Notes under the pieces: model-generated
The model's input: only the letters and a program-made list of their open reading frames with translations
Told to the model about the DNA's origin: nothing
Database searches by the model: none
NCBI RefSeq assembly: GCF_938020365.1
Contig: NZ_CALIIB010000160.1
Coordinates: forward strand, 1-9,597
Reading direction: 5' to 3'
DNA: 9,597 nt
Source of the DNA: an uncultured Streptococcus sp.
Lineage (GTDB): Bacteria > Bacillota > Bacilli > Lactobacillales > Streptococcaceae
Made by a program: the position numbers and the translations under genes
In this document: in pieces, positions 1-6,518 of the stretch
Position numbering within the stretch: the stretch's first letter is position 1
How the letters are laid out: every line of letters begins with the position of its first letter

Positions 1-21
1 AATGGTGCGCTAGGAATTATC

Positions 22-570
22 ATGAATTCCGATGATGTGTGCATCAAGGCTCAAAGCTTGGTAGAAGAACCTGATTTTTCTAATCTTCCTTGGATCCAAG
101 TGCCTGTTAGGAATCCTGATGTAGTGAGATGGCTACTTTTACTTGGACAGCTAGGTGAGCCAGATACAGAAGACAAACAGCTGGTTGACAGGCTTTATTA
201 TGGTTTCTTATCAAAGGCGGTACCTAAGGCTAAATTCCTCATTCCGGTGCGAAGAGGGGAGAATTTCCCTGAAGCGAGCGAAGAGGCTAAGGAAGTAATA
301 TTAGAAAGAGGGGCTAGTCTAGATTTACCAGTTCGAGAAGGAAAAGAAGGCCGACAAGCTATCTCACTCTTTACAGACTGGAAACGTCTGCAGATGGTTT
401 TTGATGAAGAATGGGACGGAATGATTGAGCCGGCAGGAAATATGATTGCTATGTTTGACTACATTGTCAATGGAACACAGTATCTAAAAGCGGGATGTTA
501 CATAAGCCAAGAGTCTTTCAAAGAAATGGAAAAAATAAGCGCCGAGCTAAATGATACTCCAAAGCAGTAG
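22..570 (+). CDS. SseB-like family protein, function uncertain
   Basis: The 182-residue product resembles the SseB N-terminal domain family. Residues 31-76 (starting NPDVVRWLL and ending KFLIPV) look like the helical opening of that domain. Residues 98-156 contain the typical pattern ASLDLPV, GRQAISLFTDW and FDYIVNGTQYLKAG, close in layout to E. coli SseB. The family is linked by name to serine sensitivity, but its molecular role is not established, and SseB-like domains also occur as small partner proteins near secreted toxins. No signal peptide or membrane segment is visible. ATG 22 has an AGGA 6 nt upstream (12-15), but the frame stays open to base 1 (N-G-A-L-G-I-I), so the protein may be longer and cut by the window edge. 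The next gene starts 11 nt after the stop, which implies cotranscription. Family call is moderate; function is unknown. Confidence 0.6.
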   Translation: MNSDDVCIKAQSLVEEPDFSNLPWIQVPVRNPDVVRWLLLLGQLGEPDTEDKQLVDRLYYGFLSKAVPKAKFLIPVRRGENFPEASEEAKEVILERGASLDLPVREGKEGRQAISLFTDWKRLQMVFDEEWDGMIEPAGNMIAMFDYIVNGTQYLKAGCYISQESFKEMEKISAELNDTPKQ

Positions 571-581
571 AAGAGGTAAAA

Positions 582-917
582 ATGAAGATCCTAGTTGACA
601 GAATCTCTGTTAGTGCGGGAGATGACACTGTTCCACATAAGACAGAATATAAAGTGTCTGAAGAAATGACAGTTGAAGCTTTCTTTGCTTTTCTTGAAGA
701 GGATAGTTATCTCCCTCTTGTTCAAGGAAATGATGTTGCATGGGAGCTTCGCAATATCAATGGGGAACAGGGAGCCTACTTTACAAAAACAAAAGAGACG
801 CTTCAAGCAGATGCCTTGTTAAAGACAATGATTGAAGGGGCGAATGGTGACAACCAATTTGAGCTGATTTACCATTCTACACCTGAAGCTTATTTTAATA
901 GAAAAGGGAAAACATGA
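582..917 (+). CDS. Conserved-looking hypothetical protein, coupled to ksgA
   Basis: I do not recognise this 111-residue acidic protein. It begins MKILVDRISVSAGDD and appears to be a small soluble alpha/beta protein: a beta-strand start, an amphipathic stretch with VEAFFAFLEE at about residues 31-40, a central VAWELRNINGEQGAYF segment and a final strand FELIYHS. There is no signal peptide, membrane helix or cysteine motif. A GAGG at 573-576, 5 nt before the ATG, is a good ribosome binding site. It follows the SseB-like gene by 11 nt, and its TGA overlaps the ksgA ATG (ATGA, 914-917), so translation of ksgA may depend on it. The pairing with an SseB-like gene could mean the two proteins work together, for example as immunity or chaperone partners of something further upstream, but nothing here proves that. 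Confidence 0.6.
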   Translation: MKILVDRISVSAGDDTVPHKTEYKVSEEMTVEAFFAFLEEDSYLPLVQGNDVAWELRNINGEQGAYFTKTKETLQADALLKTMIEGANGDNQFELIYHSTPEAYFNRKGKT

Positions 918-1786
918 GAATTGCAGATTATAGTGTGACCCGTGCCATTCTGGAGCGTCACGGTTTCACTTTTAAAAAATCCTTCGGTCAGAATTTCCTG
1001 ACGGATACCAACATCCTCCAGAAGATTGTGGATACAGCCGAGATTGATAAAAATGTCAATGTCATTGAAATTGGTCCTGGTATTGGGGCTTTGACAGAAT
1101 TTTTGGCGGAAAGTGCCGCCGAGGTAATGGCCTTTGAGATTGATGATCGACTGGTTCCGATTTTGGCGGATACTCTGCGCGATTTTGACAATGTGACCGT
1201 GGTCAATCAGGATATTCTCAAGGTTGATCTGGCTCAGTACATAGCAGAGTTTAAGAATCCTGACCTGCCTATCAAAGTGGTGGCAAACTTGCCCTACTAC
1301 ATTACGACGCCGATTCTCATGCATTTGATTGAGAGCGGGATTCCTTTTAGTGAGTTTGTCGTGATGATGCAGAGGGAAGTGGCGGATCGAATTTCAGCTC
1401 AGCCGAATACCAAGGCTTACGGCAGTTTGTCGATTGCGGTCCAGTATTACATGACGACCAAGGTTGCCTTTATCGTGCCGCGGACAGTCTTTGTGCCAGC
1501 GCCAAATGTGGATTCGGCCATTCTCAAGATGGTACGCAGAGACCAGCCAGCAGTTGAAGTCCAAGACGAGAAATTCTTTTTCAAGGTTTCCAAGGCTAGC
1601 TTTGTCCACCGTCGCAAGACGCTCTGGAACAATCTGACCAGTCATTTTGGAAAGTCTGAGGAGACCAAGGCTAAGCTAACAGCTGCTTTAGAGCAAGCTG
1701 AATTGTCTCCAAGTGTCAGGGGAGAAGCCTTGACTTTGGCAGATTTTGCCCGTCTGGCAGATGCCTTGAAGGAACAAGGATTATAA
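914..1786 (+). CDS. ksgA: 16S rRNA (adenine(1518)-N6/adenine(1519)-N6)-dimethyltransferase RsmA/KsgA
   Basis: This enzyme dimethylates two adjacent adenosines in the helix 45 loop of 16S rRNA, using S-adenosylmethionine, and acts as a late checkpoint in 30S assembly; loss of it gives kasugamycin resistance. The 290-residue length fits the family. Visible motifs are FGQNFL (24-29), the SAM-binding EIGPGIGALT (52-61), the acidic end of strand 2 FEID (74-77), the catalytic NLPYYI (125-130) and FVPAPNVDSA (193-202), followed by the C-terminal helical RNA-contact domain. The start is fixed by an AAGGGA about 4 nt upstream and by the 4-nt ATGA overlap with the preceding gene. A rho-independent terminator follows within 10 nt. 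In many streptococci this gene follows the RNase M5 gene rnmV; here two small genes directly precede it, and rnmV, if present, lies outside the window. Confidence 0.97.
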   Translation: MRIADYSVTRAILERHGFTFKKSFGQNFLTDTNILQKIVDTAEIDKNVNVIEIGPGIGALTEFLAESAAEVMAFEIDDRLVPILADTLRDFDNVTVVNQDILKVDLAQYIAEFKNPDLPIKVVANLPYYITTPILMHLIESGIPFSEFVVMMQREVADRISAQPNTKAYGSLSIAVQYYMTTKVAFIVPRTVFVPAPNVDSAILKMVRRDQPAVEVQDEKFFFKVSKASFVHRRKTLWNNLTSHFGKSEETKAKLTAALEQAELSPSVRGEALTLADFARLADALKEQGL

Positions 1787-1793
1787 GATGATG

Positions 1794-1826
1794 AAAACCA
1801 GCCTTTTTGAAAAGGGCTGGTTTTTC
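1794..1826 (+). terminator. Rho-independent terminator of ksgA
   Basis: The inverted repeat AAAACCAGCC (1794-1803) / GGCTGGTTTT (1815-1824) extends inward by T-A and T-G pairs to a tiny loop around TTGA, and ends in TTTTTCT. It sits 8 nt after the ksgA stop. On the minus strand it has only a short T run, so it could at most be a weak second stop for the tRNA transcript. Confidence 0.9.
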
Positions 1827-1857
1827 TGAAAGAAATTTCAAGACGATTTCATAATTT

Positions 1858-1894
1858 TTCAAAAGAAAAACTCTTGTCAACTTGGACAAGAGTT
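1858..1894 (-). terminator. Rho-independent terminator of tRNA-Leu (minus strand)
   Basis: The 10-bp perfect inverted repeat AACTCTTGTC (1869-1878) / GACAAGAGTT (1885-1894) has a 6-nt loop. Read on the minus strand it is followed by TTTTTCTTTTGAA. It starts about 10 nt beyond the 3' end of the tRNA, which is the normal arrangement for a single tRNA transcript. The plus strand has no T run after the hairpin, so it works in one direction only. Confidence 0.85.
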
Positions 1895-1903
1895 CCTGTT
1901 CGA

Positions 1904-1986
1904 TGCGGAGGAAGGGATTTGAACCCTCACACCCGTACGGGCACATGCGCCTGAAGCATGCGTGTCTGCCGTTCCACCACCTCCGC
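1904..1986 (-). tRNA. tRNA-Leu (anticodon CAG)
   Basis: The minus strand folds into a class II tRNA of 83 nt without encoded CCA. The acceptor stem is GCGGAGG / CCTCCGC with discriminator A. The anticodon stem is CATGC / GCATG with loop TTCAGGC; counting gives CAG at positions 34-36 (window 1951-1953), reading codon CUG. The long variable arm CCCG-TA-CGGG and the T arm GAGGG-TTCAAAT-CCCTT are clear. The long variable arm and CAG anticodon identify leucine. It stands alone, convergent with ksgA and divergent from rsgA, and has its own promoter and terminator. Confidence 0.97.
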
Positions 1987-1995
1987 TTGCTTTTT

Positions 1996-2023
1996 ATTAT
2001 AACATATTTTTCGAAAATGCCAA
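1996..2023 (-). promoter_or_regulatory. Promoter of tRNA-Leu
   Basis: On the minus strand there is TTGGCA (-35, 2018-2023; one mismatch to TTGACA), a 16-nt spacer and a perfect TATAAT (-10, 1996-2001). Transcription would begin about 3-4 nt before the mature tRNA 5' end. It is back-to-back with the rsgA promoter. Confidence 0.8.
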
Positions 2024-2049
2024 TAGTAAAAGCCAAATATATGTTTTTT

Positions 2050-2058
2050 TGATATAAT
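2050..2058 (+). promoter_or_regulatory. Extended -10 promoter of rsgA operon
   Basis: TGATATAAT is a full TGn extended -10 with a perfect TATAAT at 2053-2058, preceded by a T tract. The -35 window (about 2030-2035, AAGCCA) is poor, as is common for extended -10 promoters in streptococci. Predicted start near 2065, leaving a leader of about 20 nt with AAAGGAG at 2074-2080. Confidence 0.75.
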
Positions 2059-2085
2059 AATTGTATTAACTTTAAAGGAGCAGTC

Positions 2086-2964
2086 TTGCAAGGAATAATT
2101 ATCAAAGCCTTGGCTGGCTTTTATTATGTAGAGTCAGATGGGCAGGTGTATCAGACGAGAGCGCGTGGAAATTTCCGCAAAAAAGGTCAGACGCCTTATG
2201 TTGGTGACCATGTCGAATTTTCAGCGGACAAGGATTCTGAAGGCTACATTTTAAAAATCGCCGAGCGTAAAAATAGTTTGGTGCGGCCACCCATTGTCAA
2301 CATTGATCAGGCAGTTGTCATCATGAGTGCCAAGGAGCCAGATTTCAATGCCAATCTCTTAGATCGTTTTTTGGTGCTTTTAGAGCATAAGCGGATCCAT
2401 CCTATTATCTACATCAGCAAGTTAGACCTGCTTGAAGATGAGCAGAGTTTGGATGTCTATGTACAGGCCTATCAGGCCATCGGCTATGAGGTCGTTAAAA
2501 CCACTGAGGAGTTACTGCCACTTCTGACAGGGAAAGTCACTGTTTTCATGGGCCAGACTGGTGTTGGGAAATCCACCCTGCTCAATAAAATAGCACCAGA
2601 CTTGCAGTTAGAAACAGGAGAAATTTCTGAAAGTCTGGGGCGGGGGCGTCATACGACACGAGCGGTTAGCTTTTATAACCTGAATGGTGGAAAAATTGCG
2701 GACACTCCAGGCTTTTCTTCCTTAGACTATGAAGTAGACAAGGCAGAAGATCTGAACGTCGCCTTTCCAGAAATTGCCGAAATCAGTCGGGACTGCAAGT
2801 TCCGAACTTGTACCCATACGCACGAGCCGGCTTGTGCCGTCAAACCAGCCGTAGAAGCCGAGCGAATTGCTGCTTTTCGTTTCGAAAATTACCTGCAATT
2901 TCTCAGTGAAATCGAGAACCGTCGTGAAACCTATAAAAAGACGGCTAAAAAACTTCCTAAATAA
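2086..2964 (+). CDS. rsgA: Small ribosomal subunit biogenesis GTPase RsgA (TTG start)
   Basis: RsgA is a 30S-dependent GTPase that checks the decoding region late in subunit maturation. The 292-residue protein has the family layout: an N-terminal OB-fold (about 1-68), a circularly permuted GTPase with G4-like SKLD (111-114) before G1 GQTGVGKST (156-164) and G3 DTPG (206-209), and a C-terminal zinc site with C237, C242, H244 and C250 (CKFRTCTHTHEPAC). The start is TTG: AAAGGAG at 2074-2080 lies 5 nt upstream, and the next residues, QGIIIKALAGFYY, are the expected start of the OB-fold, so a later ATG would delete it. It leads an operon with rpe 14 nt downstream. Functionally it pairs with KsgA, on the far side of the tRNA. 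Confidence 0.96.
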   Translation: MQGIIIKALAGFYYVESDGQVYQTRARGNFRKKGQTPYVGDHVEFSADKDSEGYILKIAERKNSLVRPPIVNIDQAVVIMSAKEPDFNANLLDRFLVLLEHKRIHPIIYISKLDLLEDEQSLDVYVQAYQAIGYEVVKTTEELLPLLTGKVTVFMGQTGVGKSTLLNKIAPDLQLETGEISESLGRGRHTTRAVSFYNLNGGKIADTPGFSSLDYEVDKAEDLNVAFPEIAEISRDCKFRTCTHTHEPACAVKPAVEAERIAAFRFENYLQFLSEIENRRETYKKTAKKLPK

Positions 2965-2978
2965 AGAAAGGAACTATC

Positions 2979-3638
2979 ATGAAAACATTTAAAATTGCTC
3001 CTTCTGTTCTGAGTGCAGATTATGCTAATTTTGAGACAGAGTTGAAAAAGCTAGAAGCTAGCGGAGCGGAGTATGTCCATTTGGATGTCATGGATGGTCA
3101 TTTTGTACCCAATATCAGCTTTGGGGCTGGGGTTGTGGCCAGTATGCGTCCCCACAGCAAGATGGTTTTTGACTGCCATCTCATGGTATCCAATCCTGAG
3201 CATCATATTGAGGAATTTGCTCGAGCAGGTGCAGATATTATCAGCATCCATGTAGAAGCGACGCCGCATATTCACGGGGCTCTGCAGAAGATTCGGGCGG
3301 CAGGTGTCAAGCCTAGTGTGGTTATCAATCCTGGAACACCGGTTGAAGCGATTAAAAACATCTTGAATTTAGTGGATCAGGTCCTAGTGATGACAGTCAA
3401 CCCAGGCTTTGGCGGTCAGGCTTTTCTGCCCGAAACCATGGGTAAGATTCGTGAACTGGTCGCTTTGCGAGAAGCTAATCAGCTGAACTTTGATATTGAA
3501 GTTGACGGTGGGATTGATGATAAGACAATTCAGATGGCTAGAGAAGCTGGCGCCAATATTTTCGTAGCAGGTAGCTATGTCTTCAAAGGTGATGTCAGCC
3601 ATCAAGTTCAGACCTTGAGGGATGCGTTAGATGCCTAG
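2979..3638 (+). CDS. rpe: Ribulose-phosphate 3-epimerase
   Basis: Rpe interconverts D-ribulose 5-phosphate and D-xylulose 5-phosphate in the pentose phosphate pathway. The 219-residue TIM barrel shows every family signature: IAPSVLSADYANF (6-18), HLDVMDGHFVPN (34-45), DCHLMV (65-70), MTVNPGFGGQ (138-147), VDGGID (175-180) and the late phosphate loop VAGSYVF (196-202). The metal ligands H34, D36, H67 and D176 are all present, with D36 and D176 as the acid/base pair. The ribosome binding site AAAGGAA (2967-2973) is well placed. Its last 8 nt overlap the start of thiN, which suggests translational coupling. Its product xylulose 5-phosphate is a transketolase substrate, and transketolase uses the cofactor made by the next gene. 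Confidence 0.97.
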   Translation: MKTFKIAPSVLSADYANFETELKKLEASGAEYVHLDVMDGHFVPNISFGAGVVASMRPHSKMVFDCHLMVSNPEHHIEEFARAGADIISIHVEATPHIHGALQKIRAAGVKPSVVINPGTPVEAIKNILNLVDQVLVMTVNPGFGGQAFLPETMGKIRELVALREANQLNFDIEVDGGIDDKTIQMAREAGANIFVAGSYVFKGDVSHQVQTLRDALDA

Positions 3639-4263
3639 AATTGCTCTGTTTGCTGGCGGTGATTTGACGGAGGTCAATCGGGATTTTGATCTTTTTGTCG
3701 GAGTTGATCGTGGCGCCTTTTATCTGCTAAAGCAGGGCTTGCCTCTGGACTTAGCGATTGGCGATTTTGATTCTGTTTCCGCTGAAGAATTGCTGCGCAT
3801 AAAAGCTGGTGCCAAGGAAGTCATTCAGGCTCAGCCTGAAAAGGATGATACGGACTTAGAATTGGCTGTTCTGGCTTGCTTTGAGCGCTATCCAGATGCT
3901 TATCTGACGATTTTCGGCGCCTTTGGCGGTCGTTTAGACCATGCTCTGGCCAATGTTTTCTTACCCAGCAATGATAAAATCGCTCCCTATATGGAGCAGC
4001 TGATCTTAGTTGATGCCCAGAATTGCCTCCGCTATGTGCCCTCTGGCCGTCATGAAATCAAGCCAGTGGAAGGCATGGACTATCTGGCCTTTCTGCCGAC
4101 AGAGGATGTGGCTCTGACCATTGAAGGAGCCAAATATCCTTTAAATGAGAGGAATTTTTTCTTTAAAAAAGTCTATGCTTCTAACGAATTTATAGATAGA
4201 CCTGTATTTTTATCCTTTGACAGGGGTTATACGGTTGTTATTTACAGTAAAGATAGGAGTTGA
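3631..4263 (+). CDS. thiN: Thiamine pyrophosphokinase (thiamine diphosphokinase)
   Basis: ThiN transfers pyrophosphate from ATP to thiamine, giving the active cofactor thiamine pyrophosphate. The 210-residue protein has the standard motifs GVDRGA (24-29), GDFDSV (44-49), PEKDDTDLELA (69-79) and GAFGGRLDHALAN (96-108), the acidic residues of which bind Mg-ATP, followed by the beta-sandwich thiamine-binding domain (about 135-207). The ATG overlaps the end of rpe by 8 nt; a GAGGG at 3617-3621 inside rpe serves as a binding site 9 nt upstream. Only 1 nt separates its TGA from the rmuC ATG. No TPP riboswitch is visible nearby, which fits a salvage enzyme made constitutively within the operon. Confidence 0.95.
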   Translation: MPRIALFAGGDLTEVNRDFDLFVGVDRGAFYLLKQGLPLDLAIGDFDSVSAEELLRIKAGAKEVIQAQPEKDDTDLELAVLACFERYPDAYLTIFGAFGGRLDHALANVFLPSNDKIAPYMEQLILVDAQNCLRYVPSGRHEIKPVEGMDYLAFLPTEDVALTIEGAKYPLNERNFFFKKVYASNEFIDRPVFLSFDRGYTVVIYSKDRS

Positions 4264-4264
4264 T

Positions 4265-5521
4265 ATGGAGTATATCATCATCATCCTGCTTATCATCAAT
4301 CTGGTCTTTCTCTATTTCTTCTGGCAGAGACAGGGACAGCAGGAGCAGGCGATCAGAGTCTTGCTAGAAGAGCAGGAGGATCACTTGTCTGACCAGCTGG
4401 ATTACCGCTTTGAGCAGGAAAGGCAGCAGGAGGCTCTTCGGCAAAAAGAGTTGGAACTTGTTCTGGGAGATCGGTTAGCCGAAGTTCGAACAGATTTGCA
4501 CCTTCATTTGACGGATTTGCGAACCGAAATGGCGGATAGTTTCAGTAAAAATCGAGACAAGACCGATGAGCGGATGCGTCAGATTCAGGAGTTAAATGAC
4601 TTACGGCTGGAGCAGATGCGCCAAACTGTTGAGGAAAAATTAGAGAAGACTTTGCAGAGTCGTCTGCAGACCTCCTTTGAGACGGTGTCCAAACAACTAG
4701 AGTCTGTTAATCGTGGTTTAGGAGAGATGCAGACAGTGGCTCGGGATGTGGGCAGTCTCAATAAGGTTCTTTCCAATACCAAGACCCGTGGCATTATGGG
4801 CGAACTCCAGCTGGGACAAATTATCGAAGACATCATGACGCCTAGCCAATATGAGCGGGAATTTGCCACAGTGGCAGGCTCTAGTGAGCGCGTGGAGTAT
4901 GCTATCAAATTGCCGGGGCAGACGGAGCAGGACTATGTCTACTTGCCCATCGATTCTAAGTTTCCTTTAGCAGATTACTACCGCTTGGAAGAAGCTTATG
5001 AGTCGGGCAACAAGGAAGAAATTGAACTTCACCGTAAGTCGTTGTTGGCTAGTGTCAAGCGCTTTGCAAAGGATATCAACAGTAAATATCTAGCTCCGCC
5101 AGCTACGACTAATTTTGGGATTATGTTTTTGCCGACGGAAGGACTCTATTCCGAAGTGGTTCGCAATCCAGAGTTTTTCGACGGTTTGCGGCGAGATGAT
5201 CAGATTGTCGTAGCTGGACCGTCTACCTTGTCAGCCCTGCTCAACTCTCTCTCAGTTGGCTTTAAAACCCTAAACATCCAGCGTAGCGCAGATGACATCA
5301 GCAAGGTTCTGGGCAGTGTCAAGCTGGAATTCAATAAGTTTGGCGGTATTCTAGCCAAGGCTCAGAAGCACCTGAAGAACGCTTCTGGCAGCATTGATGA
5401 GCTACTGACTCGACGAACCAATGCCATTGAAAGAACGCTGCGGCATATTGAATTGTCTGACCAAGACCTTCATTTACACTTGCTCGATATTCCAGATGAA
5501 AGGGAAGACTATGAAAATTAA
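4265..5521 (+). CDS. rmuC: DNA recombination protein RmuC family, membrane-anchored
   Basis: RmuC proteins limit recombination at short inverted repeats in E. coli; they are thought to be nucleases, but the biochemistry is poorly defined. I place the start at ATG 4265 (MEYIIIILL), not at an in-frame ATG 48 nt upstream, because AGGAG (4255-4259) lies 5 nt before it and the upstream codons are inside thiN. The 418 residues comprise an N-terminal membrane helix (about 3-20), a long charged coiled coil (about 22-165) and the RmuC domain from about 170, with TRGIMGELQLGQIIEDI (174-190), LPIDSKFPLADYYR (227-240), GIMFLPTEGLY (285-295) and VAGPSTLSALL (316-326). D230, K232 and E179 are candidate PD-(D/E)XK-like residues. 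The topology places the domain in the cytoplasm. The end overlaps yhaM by 11 nt. Confidence 0.93.
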   Translation: MEYIIIILLIINLVFLYFFWQRQGQQEQAIRVLLEEQEDHLSDQLDYRFEQERQQEALRQKELELVLGDRLAEVRTDLHLHLTDLRTEMADSFSKNRDKTDERMRQIQELNDLRLEQMRQTVEEKLEKTLQSRLQTSFETVSKQLESVNRGLGEMQTVARDVGSLNKVLSNTKTRGIMGELQLGQIIEDIMTPSQYEREFATVAGSSERVEYAIKLPGQTEQDYVYLPIDSKFPLADYYRLEEAYESGNKEEIELHRKSLLASVKRFAKDINSKYLAPPATTNFGIMFLPTEGLYSEVVRNPEFFDGLRRDDQIVVAGPSTLSALLNSLSVGFKTLNIQRSADDISKVLGSVKLEFNKFGGILAKAQKHLKNASGSIDELLTRRTNAIERTLRHIELSDQDLHLHLLDIPDEREDYEN

Positions 5522-6455
5522 TCAAATGAAAAAAGATGAGATGTTTGAAGGCTTTTATCTGATTAAGTCAGCCGAAGTCCGACAGACTAGAGCTGGGAAG
5601 AATTACCTCGCCTTCACTTTCCAAGATGACACTGGAGTGATTGAAGGGAAATTATGGGATGCTCAGCCCCATAATGTGGCAGAATTTACAGCGGGGAAAG
5701 TCGTCCACATGCAAGGCCGTCGCGAGGTCTACAATAACACCCCTCAGGTTAATCAGCTGACTCTACGCCTGCCAAAGGCTGGCGAGCCCAACAATCCTGC
5801 TGATTTCAAAGAAAAACCACCCGTTGACCAAAAAGAACTGCGGGAATATTTGGCACAAATGATTTTCAAGATTGAAAATCAAGTCTGGCAAAGGGTTGTA
5901 CGCTCCCTTTACAGTAAATATGATAAGGAATTCTATTCCTACCCAGCAGCGAAAACCAATCACCATGCTTTTGAGTCAGGACTCGCTTTTCACACAGCTA
6001 CCATGGTCAAGCTAGCGGATGCAATTGGTGACATCTATCCTCAGCTCAATAAAAGCCTTCTTTTTGCAGGGATTATGTTGCACGACTTGGCCAAAGTCAT
6101 TGAGCTGAGTGGCCCAGAAAATACGGAATATACCGTGCGAGGCAATCTGATTGGTCATATTGCGCTGATTGACGAAGAATTGACCAAGACCTTGGCGGAG
6201 TTGAAAATCGATGATACCAAAGAAGATGTCATCGTTTTGCGCCATGTCCTCCTCAGTCATCACGGTCTCCTTGAATACGGCAGTCCCGTTCGTCCAAAGA
6301 TTATGGAGGCCGAAATCCTACACATGATTGACAATCTGGATGCGGAAATGATGATGATGACTACGGCTCTGTCTCTCGTTGCTCCGGGAGAAATGACCAA
6401 TAAAATATTCGCATTGGAAAATCGTTCCTTCTATAAACCAAAAATTGATAAGTGA
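5511..6455 (+). CDS. yhaM: 3'-5' exoribonuclease YhaM (Cbf1/CbfA type)
   Basis: YhaM is a metal-dependent 3'-5' exonuclease that trims short tails from RNA; in pneumococcus the homologue (Cbf1) affects small RNA ends. I chose ATG 5511 over an in-frame ATG 90 nt upstream: AAAGGGAAG (about 5499-5507) is well spaced, and the resulting 314 residues match the usual family length. An N-terminal OB-fold spans about 12-88 (YLAFTFQDDTGVIEGKLWD at 32-50). The HD domain follows with LAFHTATM (158-165), MLHDLAKV (189-196, H191 D192), H216, LLSHHG (247-252) and HMIDNLDAEM (271-280). All expected metal-binding residues are present. It overlaps rmuC by 11 nt and is the last gene of the rsgA operon, followed by a terminator. 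Confidence 0.95.
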   Translation: MKINQMKKDEMFEGFYLIKSAEVRQTRAGKNYLAFTFQDDTGVIEGKLWDAQPHNVAEFTAGKVVHMQGRREVYNNTPQVNQLTLRLPKAGEPNNPADFKEKPPVDQKELREYLAQMIFKIENQVWQRVVRSLYSKYDKEFYSYPAAKTNHHAFESGLAFHTATMVKLADAIGDIYPQLNKSLLFAGIMLHDLAKVIELSGPENTEYTVRGNLIGHIALIDEELTKTLAELKIDDTKEDVIVLRHVLLSHHGLLEYGSPVRPKIMEAEILHMIDNLDAEMMMMTTALSLVAPGEMTNKIFALENRSFYKPKIDK

Positions 6456-6498
6456 AATACGAAAAATGGGCATTATATTTAGTATAATGTTCGTTTTT
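6455..6498 (+). promoter_or_regulatory. Putative inverted pair of PurR boxes upstream of purR
   Basis: Two matches to the Gram-positive PurBox (AWWWCCGAACWWT) face each other. Box 1 is AAATACGAAAAAT on the plus strand (6455-6467, 11 of 13). Box 2 is AAAAACGAACATT on the minus strand (6486-6498, 12 of 13). The CGAA and TTCG cores (6460-6463 and 6490-6493) are 26 nt apart, close to the arrangement I know for Bacillus PurR operators. Box 2 covers the -35 position of the purR promoter, so binding would block initiation: autorepression by PurR, relieved by PRPP. The caveat is that the same bases form the yhaM terminator, so part of the symmetry may be due to that. Confidence 0.55.
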
Positions 6499-6500
6499 TT
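6462..6500 (+). terminator. Rho-independent terminator of the rsgA-yhaM operon
   Basis: CATTATA (6471-6477) pairs with TATAATG (6483-6489) around the loop TTTAG. The stem continues with G-T and G-C pairs (GGG with TTC), one T-G pair and A-T pairs, and ends in seven Ts (6494-6500). It begins 7 nt after the yhaM stop. It is A/T-rich and relies on wobble pairs, so some read-through into purR is plausible. Confidence 0.7.
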
Positions 6501-6509
6501 GATATAGTA

Positions 6510-6518
6510 TGATATAAT
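6510..6518 (+). promoter_or_regulatory. Extended -10 promoter of purR
   Basis: TGATATAAT repeats the form seen before rsgA: a TGn extension plus a perfect TATAAT at 6513-6518. The -35 position, TTCGTT (6490-6495), is poor and lies inside the second PurBox. The predicted start near 6525 gives a long leader of about 130 nt before purR. Confidence 0.7.

Noticed and set aside
890..1324. Long minus-strand frames opposite ksgA and other genes
   Set aside because: They are antisense shadows of well-identified genes, with no ribosome binding site or recognisable domain.
2006..2018. TTTTCGAAAA palindrome upstream of rsgA considered as a PurBox
   Set aside because: It has several mismatches to AWWWCCGAACWWT and no second box nearby; it lies in the spacer of the tRNA promoter.
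4217..4264. Earlier ATG in frame with rmuC
   Set aside because: It lies inside thiN, lacks a clear binding site, and would put 16 residues before the natural membrane anchor start at 4265.
5421..5510. Earlier ATG in frame with yhaM
   Set aside because: It lies inside rmuC; the start at 5511 has a good binding site and gives the normal 314-residue length.
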